Source: Maledivibacter halophilus
GTDB lineage: Bacteria; Bacillota; Clostridia; Peptostreptococcales; Caminicellaceae
Direction: 5' to 3'
Assembly (NCBI RefSeq): GCF_900167445.1
Contig: NZ_FUZT01000005.1
Span: 112,439-176,438 of the forward strand
DNA: 64,000 nt
Shown here: positions 44,909 through 53,583 of the stretch, one piece after another
Position numbering within the stretch: position 1 is the first letter of the stretch
How the letters are laid out: each line of letters starts with the position of its first letter
Program-made: the position numbers and the translations under genes
Notes under the pieces: model-generated
The model's database searches: none
Told to the model about the DNA's origin: nothing
What the model saw: only the letters and a program-made list of their open reading frames with translations

Positions 44909-45082
44909 TTAATCCTTATTTATATCTAATGGACACTTTTTATCACCTTTTTTATTGATACTAAACAAACTACAGCCCTGGCATTCAGAGCATTTATTAG
45001 GTAAATTAATTAAAGCATTACACCGAGGGCATCTTTTAGCTGTTATAGCATTAATTTCCAATCCGCAACTTTTACACTTCAC
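44909..45082 (-). CDS. Small Cys-rich (zinc ribbon/Fe-S-like) protein
   Basis: A 57-residue frame with a GTG start at 45082 has AAGGAGG 7 nt upstream. It has eight Cys: C3-x2-C6 and C18-x2-C21 form a zinc-ribbon-like pair, and C31-x2-C34-x2-C37 with C50-Pro resembles a [4Fe-4S] ferredoxin ligand set. It lies 100 nt before fur on the same strand and just behind a Fur-box-like site. This suggests an iron-regulated metal-binding or redox protein. No named family was recognised. Confidence 0.75.
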   Translation of the reverse strand: MKCKSCGLEINAITAKRCPRCNALINLPNKCSECQGCSLFSINKKGDKKCPLDINKD

Positions 45083-45103
45083 AGTTGGCCCTCCTTATCA
45101 TCT

Positions 45104-45122
45104 GATAATGATTGTCACTTAT
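45104..45122. promoter_or_regulatory. Fur-box-like site
   Basis: GATAATGATTGTCACTTAT agrees with the classical 19-bp Fur box at 13 positions. It lies 21 bp upstream of the small Cys-rich gene. Confidence 0.6.
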
Positions 45123-45183
45123 AAATATATAGTAACACTTTTAAACATCTTTTGCAACTAATTATTTATCTTATACCCTTTTT

Positions 45184-45885
45184 TCAATTTATAATAACAG
45201 GTATTTTTTGTTTTATTTCTATCGCTTCTATTGTAACATCACATATATAGGCATAAAATTCAACCCCCTTTAGATATGCTTGTTTTACAGCATCCGCAAA
45301 ACTTTCATCCATATCTCTATTGGGAGTAAATAACACAGCATCATTTCTTTGTACAATGAAAAAAACAACAGCCCTATATCCTTCTTCCTTTGCCTTTATA
45401 AGTTCTAAAATATGCTTACGACCTCTTTCAGTGGGAGCATCAGGAAATGTGGCTGTTCCATTATCTTTAACAAGAGTAGCACATTTACATTCTACTAAAA
45501 CCTTTTCCCTATTATTGCTTAGCCCTATATCGAATCTGCTATTTATATACTTAACTTCCCTCTTAATATAATCATACTTACCAAAATCCTCTAAGCTTAC
45601 TTCTCTAAAGGCCTTTTCAATAAGTATATTAGGCATTTTGGAATCTATAAGTACTAATGTATCATTTTTATAAACCATAACCAAATCATAATTTGTTTTT
45701 CTATTGGAATTATCAACTTTTCTCACAATAACCCTTGTTCCTTTAATTAAAAGTTCTTTCATTCTTCCAGTATTAGCAACATGGGCTACTTGAACCTTAT
45801 CTTCTATTTTAATATGAGCTATAAATCTATTAATTCTTTCTAAAAAAATTCCTTCCATTAATTGGCCCTTTATTTCAACCTTCAA
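45184..45885 (-). CDS. sfsA: SfsA family nuclease
   Basis: TTG at 45885 is preferred because GGGAGG lies 7 nt upstream. The 233-residue protein has VAHVANTGRMKELL, YDLVMVY, VECKCATLV and FPDAPTERGRKHILEL. The E-x-K and PDAxTxRG blocks define SfsA, first named for sugar fermentation stimulation and now regarded as a PD-(D/E)XK-type nuclease. It is monocistronic here. Confidence 0.9.
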   Translation of the reverse strand: MKVEIKGQLMEGIFLERINRFIAHIKIEDKVQVAHVANTGRMKELLIKGTRVIVRKVDNSNRKTNYDLVMVYKNDTLVLIDSKMPNILIEKAFREVSLEDFGKYDYIKREVKYINSRFDIGLSNNREKVLVECKCATLVKDNGTATFPDAPTERGRKHILELIKAKEEGYRAVVFFIVQRNDAVLFTPNRDMDESFADAVKQAYLKGVEFYAYICDVTIEAIEIKQKIPVIIN

Positions 45886-45925
45886 AATTATGCCTCCCAA
45901 AACAAAGCCCCTTAGTTATTTTGTT

Positions 45926-46014
45926 AGTTCTAAGTTCAAAGTTCTAAGTTTTGCGGCCATTCTTTTAGGTATTAAAAAAATGACCCTAATCTTAGAACTT
46001 ACCACTTAGAACTT
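45926..46014. repeat. Compound inverted repeat after the DUF1292 gene
   Basis: Two copies of AGTTCTAAG (45926-45934, 45940-45948) face two copies of CTTAGAACT (45991-45999, 46004-46012), giving a long interrupted stem. It may act as the terminator of ruvX-DUF1292 or be a small inserted repeat. Confidence 0.55.
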
Positions 46015-46017
46015 TCT

Positions 46018-46263
46018 CTACTCCTCCATAAGCTCCTCATAAGCCTTTGCCACCAAGTCTATCTCTTTATCACTTTCAACATATTGCAGTACTTCTTCTC
46101 CATCTTCTTCTATTATTTTGAAAACCAATCCTTCGTTAGTATCTTCATTTAAAGGAAGTAGTATTGCATATTCAGTTTCATTTACTTCTAAAGTTGCTAT
46201 GACCTCAAATTCCGTCTCTTTATTATTCTCATCTACCAATCTTATAATATTTTCCTTATTCAT
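46018..46263 (-). CDS. DUF1292 protein (YrzB-like)
   Basis: The 81-residue acidic protein reads RLVDENNKETEFEVIATLEV, then EYAILLPL and DGEEVLQYVESDKE, the whole DUF1292 domain. Function is unknown. It follows ruvX, as yrzB does in Bacillus subtilis between yrrK and yrrL. Confidence 0.9.
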   Translation of the reverse strand: MNKENIIRLVDENNKETEFEVIATLEVNETEYAILLPLNEDTNEGLVFKIIEEDGEEVLQYVESDKEIDLVAKAYEELMEE

Positions 46264-46330
46264 ATTATTTTCACCTCATTTTTTCTATTCACTATAGGGA
46301 TTTAAGTAAAGACCCTAGAGTTGTTTATCT

Positions 46331-46750
46331 TTATAACTTGTTCTTATTGCTATCCAAATACCCCTGTAAAATATATACTGCTGCAATTTTATCTATAACT
46401 TTTTTTCTTTTTTTCCTGCTCACATCAGCGGATATTAGCATTTTTTCAGCTGCAACAGTAGTCAATCTTTCATCCCATAAAACAACTTCAATATCAATTT
46501 TATCCTTTATCTTATCAACAAAGCTCAAAACCTTCTCACCTTGGGGTCCAAGGGTTCCATTCATGTTTTTAGGAAGTCCTACTACTAGCTTTGTGACATT
46601 TTTTTCCGATATTAATTCCCTTAACCTGTTTATTGCCACTTTATTACCAGTTCTTTTTATTGTTTCAACACCTTGGGCAGTTAATCCTAATAAATCACTT
46701 ACTGCAACACCAATGGTCTTATCTCCTACATCTAAACCCATTAATCTCAT
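46331..46750 (-). CDS. ruvX: Holliday junction resolvase-like RuvX (YqgF)
   Basis: The 139-residue RNase H-fold protein has [16 protein letters not shown] (first catalytic Asp), [17 protein letters not shown] and [17 protein letters not shown]. In related bacteria it takes part in pre-16S rRNA 5'-end processing. It is followed by DUF1292 and preceded at a distance by ireB-alaS. Confidence 0.93.
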   Translation of the reverse strand: MRLMGLDVGDKTIGVAVSDLLGLTAQGVETIKRTGNKVAINRLRELISEKNVTKLVVGLPKNMNGTLGPQGEKVLSFVDKIKDKIDIEVVLWDERLTTVAAEKMLISADVSRKKRKKVIDKIAAVYILQGYLDSNKNKL

Positions 46751-46767
46751 ATTTTAGTATTTCTCCT

Positions 46768-47715
46768 TTATACTACTTTGATACAAAACTGAGGACAATA
46801 GCTACTACAATATCCACACAATACACATTTTTCTTCATCAACTACCAATTTATCTTCTACTATTTTTAAGGCATTTAACTTACAAGCCTCAACACATCTG
46901 CCACATCTTTCACACCAAAACCCAATATGAAGCCTTCTATTCTTAGTTGATAAACTCCTTAAAACCTCTTCAGGTATCTTTTCTCCATTGAATCTACTGA
47001 CATTGGCAATTACTTCTTCTACTCTTTGCATACCAACAGCTATTGAGTCAAGAAAAGGAAGATTCAACACAAAATCAAAGCATTCATCTATTGAATTTAG
47101 CAAATTTCCTCCTCCAAGGGGCTTCATACCATATATACCCTTGTTATTCTTCTTAGCAGCCTTTATTGCATCCATCATATCATTTAAGCTTCCATCCATT
47201 ATACCTAATCCGTTTTTATTTATAATAGGATGAATCACCTCTATTTCTTCCATATTCGCTGCTGCATTAACTGCTGCTACAGCATGAGTTGAAATTCCAA
47301 CGGCCCTTATATACCCCTTTTCTTTCATTTTCATGTAATATTTCAAGGCTTCATAATGTCCTTTAAGGGTGTACTTACTTTCCTGTTCATGCAAGAGAAA
47401 AATATCTATATAGTCCCTATCCAGTTCCTTTAAGGCTTTTTTAAGACTTTTTTCAGCGGTTTCATTTGAATAGGCATAGGATTTTGTTGACACAACAATA
47501 TCCTTATTAGTAGATTTTAAAGCTTCCCTTATGTGTCCATAGGTTTCATATAGCTCAGCAGTATCTATAAAATTAACGCCCCTATTAAAGGCCTCAGCTA
47601 TTACCCTTCCACCTTCCTTAATTGATAAATTAGCCTGCAGTGGTCCTACAGTTAACCCTCCAAAACAAAGCTTTGACACCTTTATTCCCGTATTACCTAA
47701 AACATTATATTCCAT
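46768..47715 (-). CDS. Aldo/keto reductase with C-terminal ferredoxin domain
   Basis: Residues 1 to about 250 form the barrel of an aldo/keto reductase: FGGLTVGPLQ, NFIDTAELYETYG with catalytic Asp and Tyr, and DIFLLHE. The last 60 residues carry two [4Fe-4S] sites, CERCGRCVEAC and CVLCGYCSSYC. Such fused enzymes are common in anaerobes and probably use ferredoxin-linked electrons; the substrate is unknown. It ends 17 nt before ruvX. Confidence 0.88.
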   Translation of the reverse strand: MEYNVLGNTGIKVSKLCFGGLTVGPLQANLSIKEGGRVIAEAFNRGVNFIDTAELYETYGHIREALKSTNKDIVVSTKSYAYSNETAEKSLKKALKELDRDYIDIFLLHEQESKYTLKGHYEALKYYMKMKEKGYIRAVGISTHAVAAVNAAANMEEIEVIHPIINKNGLGIMDGSLNDMMDAIKAAKKNNKGIYGMKPLGGGNLLNSIDECFDFVLNLPFLDSIAVGMQRVEEVIANVSRFNGEKIPEEVLRSLSTKNRRLHIGFWCERCGRCVEACKLNALKIVEDKLVVDEEKCVLCGYCSSYCPQFCIKVV

Positions 47716-47811
47716 TACTAATACCTTCTTACGTCAAATTTAAATTCATTAAAGCAAATATTAAAATCCCTGATACAGAAACTAACGCAAAAGTTAAAAC
47801 AAAAAGTTAAT

Positions 47812-49974
47812 CTAATATTGTTTATTTGTATTCAAAACTTCTATAAAAATTAAATACATTAAACTCATAGCTAAAAATATCATTGATGTTGCTGAAGCAA
47901 CTACTCCAGAATCATTTACCAAAAATGAAACAATACATCCAATCAATATTCCCAAAAGTCCAATGGAAAGGTTTTGATATTTACTAAATATTTTTTTAGC
48001 TATTCCAAAGGGTCTATAAAATAATATTCCTAAAAAAATAAGAGAAGAAACTAAAACTTTACTCCATATTGAAACTCCAAATAGCTTTAAATTCATCGAA
48101 ATCTTTCTTCTTATTATAGAATAAACTACATTAATACCATCATTATTAATTTGCTTAATAGCATTGGCTAAATGGGAACCACTTTTCAAAAAATATAAAT
48201 CAGCTATTGCAATTAAAAAAATTAAAATAAATATTGATGCAACAATATATGTATAATGGGTAAATTTTAGCTTTGAATTATATAACTTTAAAGTTACAAA
48301 CATAAATGCAAAGGCTGATGTTATAGTTCCTCCAACATTGGCTCCAAACCCTGGAAATCCAATGACTATTGTAATAAAAGCAAATATAAAAACAACTAAA
48401 ATTTTATTTATTTTATATCTATCCAATAGAGATGTGGCAAAAATTAAAGCAGCACCAACTAAAATCCCCATAAATTCATTACCTATTCCATAATACCTTG
48501 CTCCAATAATAGGATCATAGCCTAGAAATGACATTTTTATAAGCTTAGAATCCATAATTATATCTATACTCAGCAAAAAGCAAATCAACCCTGATAAAAA
48601 AATAATACTATCTACAGATTTTTTTCTTATATAAACAGAAATAAAAACTATAACTATTGTAAGAATAATTATTTTTATAAAAGCTTCATAAATATTATTA
48701 GCCTTAATTAATGGTAAAACTAGAAGCGCTATTGGAATTGCCATATTTGATAACAATAAATACTCAAAGCATCTATAAAATTTAAGTTTATACTTGCCTA
48801 TAAGCTGAATACTCACAAAGGCTAAAAAAGACACAATTATTTCAAAAACAGCAAATGTAAAAAGAACATTTAGTCTATTTGTATAAACAAATGCAGTATC
48901 ATTGTATAATTCCTTTATATATGAATTTTTTTCCTTGTTTTCCAATACATATATGGGTTTTCCAGTAAAAAAATTCGTATTACTATCAAAGTATGCCGCT
49001 ATATATGGAGCTATATCAACATTTCCAATTATACCTTCTCTTCTTGTAGTATCAGACGATAAGATTCCTTTACTCATTCCGTCTCCAGCTAGAATAATTG
49101 GAGTTAGCTTTTTCCCAGATGCTGAGGCAAAAGAAGAAGAACTAGGACTTATAAGTAAAAACCTAGTATTCTTCCCATCAGCCAAATTGTATATATTCTC
49201 AATAAAGGAATCTATATCCTCTAATATATTTTCTTTATGTTTTTCATACATTTCATCACTTAAATTTAATTTATATCTATCAAGCCTATATAAATCTCCA
49301 AGTTCAAATATCACAAGACTTGATTTATTAATCAATTCATCAAAGCTTTTTCTCATTAACTCATAATTTGATCTTAACCCATAAGGATAATCAGGAGCTT
49401 CAATATTTGCGTCTTTTCCTATTAATCCAAAATCAACAAGTCCATACTCATCCATTCCCACCAAAGCACCAAGTCTGACTTCTCTTTCATCAATATCAGA
49501 ATTTCCAATAACGGAAATTTTATTATTATTCATCTTAAGACTATTTCCCAGAGCCCCTATAATAGGACTAAAATCATTCCCTGAGTTAATATCCTTTAAT
49601 CTGGCTATATCCAGATTGGCTATTTCTTGGTTTTCTATATCATGCCCGGTTCTTCTCTCATAGGCAGATAGATTTTCTTTACTAAGATTCACTGACCTTG
49701 AAGTATAATAACTAGCCTCTGACCTTGTTCCAGAGCCAATGGTAAGAGCACTACTGAAATCATCACTATTACCATGGGCTCTGGTATTCATAAGTCCAAT
49801 TGCATATTTTTCACTTAACTCTTTAGTAAAGTCCATATACTCAATATCTTCAAGATCAATCCTGTTTATTAAAAAAACAATAAACTTCTTTTCTGACCCC
49901 TGAGAATATACACATACTGAAGTCAAAATTATGAATATGGTTGTTAGGAAAAAAAACTTTGTAACTTTTCTCAA
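47812..49974 (-). CDS. Large membrane protein with extracellular domain
   Basis: A signal peptide or first helix lies at about residues 5-24. An extracellular domain runs to about residue 365, and then about ten membrane helices follow to the end (720 residues). The ectodomain has IGSGTRSEASYY, VIFELGDLYRLD, FLLISPSSSS and PIILAGDGMSKGI followed by NVDIAPYIAAYF, an arrangement resembling the alkaline-phosphatase superfamily, but metal ligands are not clearly conserved. Function is unknown. It stands between ireB and the aldo/keto reductase. Confidence 0.75.
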   Translation of the reverse strand: MRKVTKFFFLTTIFIILTSVCVYSQGSEKKFIVFLINRIDLEDIEYMDFTKELSEKYAIGLMNTRAHGNSDDFSSALTIGSGTRSEASYYTSRSVNLSKENLSAYERRTGHDIENQEIANLDIARLKDINSGNDFSPIIGALGNSLKMNNNKISVIGNSDIDEREVRLGALVGMDEYGLVDFGLIGKDANIEAPDYPYGLRSNYELMRKSFDELINKSSLVIFELGDLYRLDRYKLNLSDEMYEKHKENILEDIDSFIENIYNLADGKNTRFLLISPSSSSFASASGKKLTPIILAGDGMSKGILSSDTTRREGIIGNVDIAPYIAAYFDSNTNFFTGKPIYVLENKEKNSYIKELYNDTAFVYTNRLNVLFTFAVFEIIVSFLAFVSIQLIGKYKLKFYRCFEYLLLSNMAIPIALLVLPLIKANNIYEAFIKIIILTIVIVFISVYIRKKSVDSIIFLSGLICFLLSIDIIMDSKLIKMSFLGYDPIIGARYYGIGNEFMGILVGAALIFATSLLDRYKINKILVVFIFAFITIVIGFPGFGANVGGTITSAFAFMFVTLKLYNSKLKFTHYTYIVASIFILIFLIAIADLYFLKSGSHLANAIKQINNDGINVVYSIIRRKISMNLKLFGVSIWSKVLVSSLIFLGILFYRPFGIAKKIFSKYQNLSIGLLGILIGCIVSFLVNDSGVVASATSMIFLAMSLMYLIFIEVLNTNKQY

Positions 49975-50011
49975 TATTTTTCGCTCCTAAATAAAAGCCT
50001 TATTGATAAGA

Positions 50012-50287
50012 TTAATCATCTGATGAACCTATTTCTTTTAAATAGGTTTTTAGCATCTCTTCTAGCAATTCATCTCTCTCAAGCTTTCTAATGATATTTC
50101 TAGCGTTATTATAGCTGGTAATGTAAGCAGGATCTCCTGACAAAAGATATCCTACTATTTGGTTAATAGGATTATATCCCTTTTCCTTAAGGGAACTATA
50201 AACACTAGCTAAAATATTCCTTGCTTCCTTATTCTTGTCTTTTTCAACATTATACATAACAGTTAAATTATCTAGCTTATCATTCAT
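50012..50287 (-). CDS. ireB: IreB family regulatory phosphoprotein
   Basis: The 91-residue protein has the UPF0297 signatures [20 protein letters not shown] and [19 protein letters not shown]. In Enterococcus IreB is phosphorylated by the Ser/Thr kinase IreK and affects cephalosporin resistance. It directly follows alaS, as yrzL does in Bacillus subtilis. Confidence 0.93.
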   Translation of the reverse strand: MNDKLDNLTVMYNVEKDKNKEARNILASVYSSLKEKGYNPINQIVGYLLSGDPAYITSYNNARNIIRKLERDELLEEMLKTYLKEIGSSDD

Positions 50288-50350
50288 ATGATCCCCTCCA
50301 AATATTTATTTACATTTGATTCTATTTTTATACATGTTTGTTATAAATTG

Positions 50351-53002
50351 TTATTGTTTAATATACTCTTTAACTATCTCATAGCTCGCTGATATAGCTT
50401 TATCTATTTTTGATGGATCTTTTCCTCCGGCTTGAGCCATATTAGGTCTTCCACCACCACCTCCACCAGTGATTTTTGCTATTTCTTTAATTATCTTTCC
50501 TGCATGAATTCCTTTTTTAACAACATCTTCAGAAGCAATTGCAATAAGATTTACTTTGTCTTCCTTTGCGCTGGCTAAAACTACAAAATATGATTCTAAT
50601 TTTTCCTTTAATTTGTCACCAAGATTTCTAAGGCTATCCATATCTAAATTTTGTAATTTATAAGCAATGACATTTACTCCATTTATTTCTTTAGAAGCCT
50701 TTACCATATCATCCATTGAACCACTAGCTAATTTACTCTTTAACATTTCATTCTCTTTTTGCAGTTTTTTAATTTCATCATTTATTGCTTCTATTTTTCC
50801 TTCAATATCATTAATATTTGATTTTAAAGCATTAGATATACCTTTAAGTCTATTATCTGTATCTGTAATATGTCTATATATTTCTTTTCCTGTTATAGCT
50901 TCTATTCTTCTTACACCAGCAGCTATACCTGTTTCACTTAGTATTTTAAACATCCCTATTTCACTAGAATTAAGCACATGGGTACCGCCACATAATTCAA
51001 TACTATACTCTCCAACATTTACTACCCTTACCTTTTTACCATATTTTTCACCAAAAAGTGCTGTTGCACCATTCTTTTTTGCTTCTTCTATATCTGTTAT
51101 TTTAACATCAACATTTAACGCTTCAAATATTTGCTCATTAACTCTCTTTTCAACCTTAACCAAATCTTCATTAGATACCGGTTCAAAATGTGTAAAATCA
51201 AATCTTAATTTTTCTGGTGTAACCAAAGAACCTGCCTGCTCCACATGTTTCCCCAGCACTTCCTTCAAAGCTTTGTGAAGCAAATGGGTAGCAGTATGGT
51301 TTCTGGTAGTATCTGCTCGTTTTTCCATATCAACTATAGCCTTTACTTTTTCATCTTTCTTGAAATTTCCTTTAACAACCTTTCCCTTATGAATAATAAA
51401 TTCATCATTTCCTCTTTTTATTTTATTAGAAGCTAAAACTTTTATTTTTCCATCTTCTTTATAAATTATACCAGTATCTCCAATCTGACCACCACCCTCA
51501 GGATATAGGGGAGTCGATTCAAGGATTATATTTATTTCATCACCCTCATTTACCTCATCCAACATCTTCCCATCTTTTATAAGACCCAAAACTATTGTAT
51601 ATATACTAAAGTTATCATATCCAACAAAATCCGACTTAGCTTTTTCTCCTATAAGAATTTCATGTCCACTTTCCCAGCCTAATTCTTCAATATCCTTTCT
51701 AGCTGCCCTTGCTCTTTCTCTTTGTTTTTCCATTTCCCTGTTAAAACCTTCTACATCTACTCTAATATTTTCTTCCTGTAATATTTCCCTTGTTAAATCC
51801 AGAGGGAAACCATAGGTATCATATAGTTTAAATGCTTCTTCTCCCATTAAAACCTTTTCATTACATAATACTAGATCATGAACATATTCCCTTAACATCT
51901 CCATTCCCTGATCTATAGTCTTTTGGAACTTTTCTTCCTCTAGAGATATTATTTTTCTAATATAGTCTTCCCTTTCTACCAACTCCGGATATGACTCACC
52001 ATATGATTCTATCACCTTATCCAGCAGATCAGTTAGAAAACTCTCTCTTAGTCCTAAAAGCTTACCATGTCTAGCTGCCCTTCTAAGCAATCTCCTAAGC
52101 ACATAACCTCTTCCTTCATTGCTTGGAAGAATTCCATCGCTTACCATAAATGCAACTGCCTTTATATGGTCTGTAATTATTCTTATTGAAATATCATCTT
52201 TTTTCCTTTTTCCGTATTCCTTATTGGATAATTTCAATACACCATCTAATATATGCTTAATAGTATCTATTTCAAAAATTGTATCTACATTTTGCATTAT
52301 ACAAGCTACTCTTTCAAGGCCCATACCAGTATCTATATTAGGATTAGGAAGCTTATGATAATTTCCCTCTTCATCCTTTTCAAATTGAGTAAATACATGG
52401 TTCCAAATTTCTACATATCTATCACACTCACATCCTGGTTTACAATCTTCACTATGGCACCCATATGCTTTCCCTCTATCAAAATATATCTCTGAGCAAG
52501 GTCCACATGGTCCTGTTCCTATTTCCCAAAAATTATCCTCTTTACCAAGTCTAACTATTTTCTCTTCAGGAATACCAATTTCTTTATTCCATATTTCAAA
52601 GGCTTCATCGTCTTCTTTATATATTGATACCCATAATTTTTCTTTTGGTAACATTAAATGCTCAGTACAAAATTCCCATCCCCAAGCTATAGATTCCTTC
52701 TTAAAATAGTCGCCAAAGGAAAAGTTTCCAAGCATTTCAAAAAAAGTTGCATGCCTTGCTGTTTTTCCTACATTCTCAATATCCCCTGTACGTATACATT
52801 TTTGACAAGTAGCCATTCTCTTGGCAGGTGGAATTTTTGTCCCCATAAAATACGGCTTCAATGGTGCCATACCTGCATTTATCAATAATAAACTTTTGTC
52901 TTCTTCTGGAATTAAGGAATAGCTCGGTCTTATATAGTGACCCTTGCTTTCAAAAAAGTCTAAAAATTGCTTTCTAATTTCATTTAATCCCATCTTTTTC
53001 AT
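50351..53002 (-). CDS. alaS: Alanine--tRNA ligase
   Basis: The ATG at 53002 follows GGAGGAG and is preferred over a start at 53023. The 883-residue enzyme has the class II catalytic core (ARHATFFEMLGNFSFGDYFK, NFWEIGTGPCGPCSE). The editing domain has HTATHLLHKAL and IELCGGTHV, and the C-terminal C-Ala domain has GGGGGGRPNMAQAGG. It charges tRNA-Ala and clears Ser/Gly mischarging. It is preceded by a T-box leader. Confidence 0.97.
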   Translation of the reverse strand: MKKMGLNEIRKQFLDFFESKGHYIRPSYSLIPEEDKSLLLINAGMAPLKPYFMGTKIPPAKRMATCQKCIRTGDIENVGKTARHATFFEMLGNFSFGDYFKKESIAWGWEFCTEHLMLPKEKLWVSIYKEDDEAFEIWNKEIGIPEEKIVRLGKEDNFWEIGTGPCGPCSEIYFDRGKAYGCHSEDCKPGCECDRYVEIWNHVFTQFEKDEEGNYHKLPNPNIDTGMGLERVACIMQNVDTIFEIDTIKHILDGVLKLSNKEYGKRKKDDISIRIITDHIKAVAFMVSDGILPSNEGRGYVLRRLLRRAARHGKLLGLRESFLTDLLDKVIESYGESYPELVEREDYIRKIISLEEEKFQKTIDQGMEMLREYVHDLVLCNEKVLMGEEAFKLYDTYGFPLDLTREILQEENIRVDVEGFNREMEKQRERARAARKDIEELGWESGHEILIGEKAKSDFVGYDNFSIYTIVLGLIKDGKMLDEVNEGDEINIILESTPLYPEGGGQIGDTGIIYKEDGKIKVLASNKIKRGNDEFIIHKGKVVKGNFKKDEKVKAIVDMEKRADTTRNHTATHLLHKALKEVLGKHVEQAGSLVTPEKLRFDFTHFEPVSNEDLVKVEKRVNEQIFEALNVDVKITDIEEAKKNGATALFGEKYGKKVRVVNVGEYSIELCGGTHVLNSSEIGMFKILSETGIAAGVRRIEAITGKEIYRHITDTDNRLKGISNALKSNINDIEGKIEAINDEIKKLQKENEMLKSKLASGSMDDMVKASKEINGVNVIAYKLQNLDMDSLRNLGDKLKEKLESYFVVLASAKEDKVNLIAIASEDVVKKGIHAGKIIKEIAKITGGGGGGRPNMAQAGGKDPSKIDKAISASYEIVKEYIKQ

Positions 53003-53035
53003 ATGTTCTCCTCCTCGTTTCATTAAGTTTGTAAT

Positions 53036-53340
53036 AAAAAAACTCCCGTTCCTATATAAAAATATAGGGACGAGAGTTTGCCCGCGGTACCACCCTAGTT
53101 ATTACTTAATAGATACGCTTAAAACTATCTATAAAAGTAATCTCTTAATAAAATGCATTTTAACGTATGCAAACCGTTAACCTCTAATTATACTTAAAAG
53201 TATATTTTTCAAAGTTAAAGCTCCGGAGCTGCTTCATATATCCTTAAACAAAAGTCTTTCAGCCCAGGGTAAATAAAATAAACCCTTTGTACTTTCTCTC
53301 TGTAGATCAGGTATAAATTACTGTTCTCCTTCAAAGCAAA
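53036..53340 (-). promoter_or_regulatory. T-box riboswitch of alaS
   Basis: The T-box core GGTGGTACCGCGG lies within 53080-53096 on the minus strand. The terminator AACTCTCGTCCCTATAT/ATATAGGAACGGGAGTT lies at 53041-53079, ending in seven U. Upstream are the AGUA-like and GA-rich parts of stem I (about 53290-53320) and GAAGCAGCTCC near 53225, which offers an Ala codon (GCA or GCU) as specifier. Uncharged tRNA-Ala should pair with the core and allow read-through into alaS. Confidence 0.93.
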
Positions 53341-53484
53341 AACTATTAACTTTTTGTGTTGATTATATAAAATATATACAAATTTGTCAATGGAGAAACT
53401 TGAATAATTAACATTATCAATTTATTTTAGTATTCCACTTTTACGAAAGTTTATAAAAGAATCTATTTTAAATATAATTTAGAG

Positions 53485-53516
53485 AGTCTTAATATTTCAA
53501 AAGAAATACTAAGACT
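53485..53516 (-). terminator. Hairpin downstream of ppsA
   Basis: AGTCTTAATATTTC pairs with GAAATACTAAGACT, one mismatch, 4-nt loop, 68 nt after the ppsA stop. The U-tract is weak. Confidence 0.45.
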
Positions 53517-53583
53517 ACTGCTATAGAAACCAATATAAACTGAATGTCAATAGACAATTATCTTACACAGATTCTGATTAACT

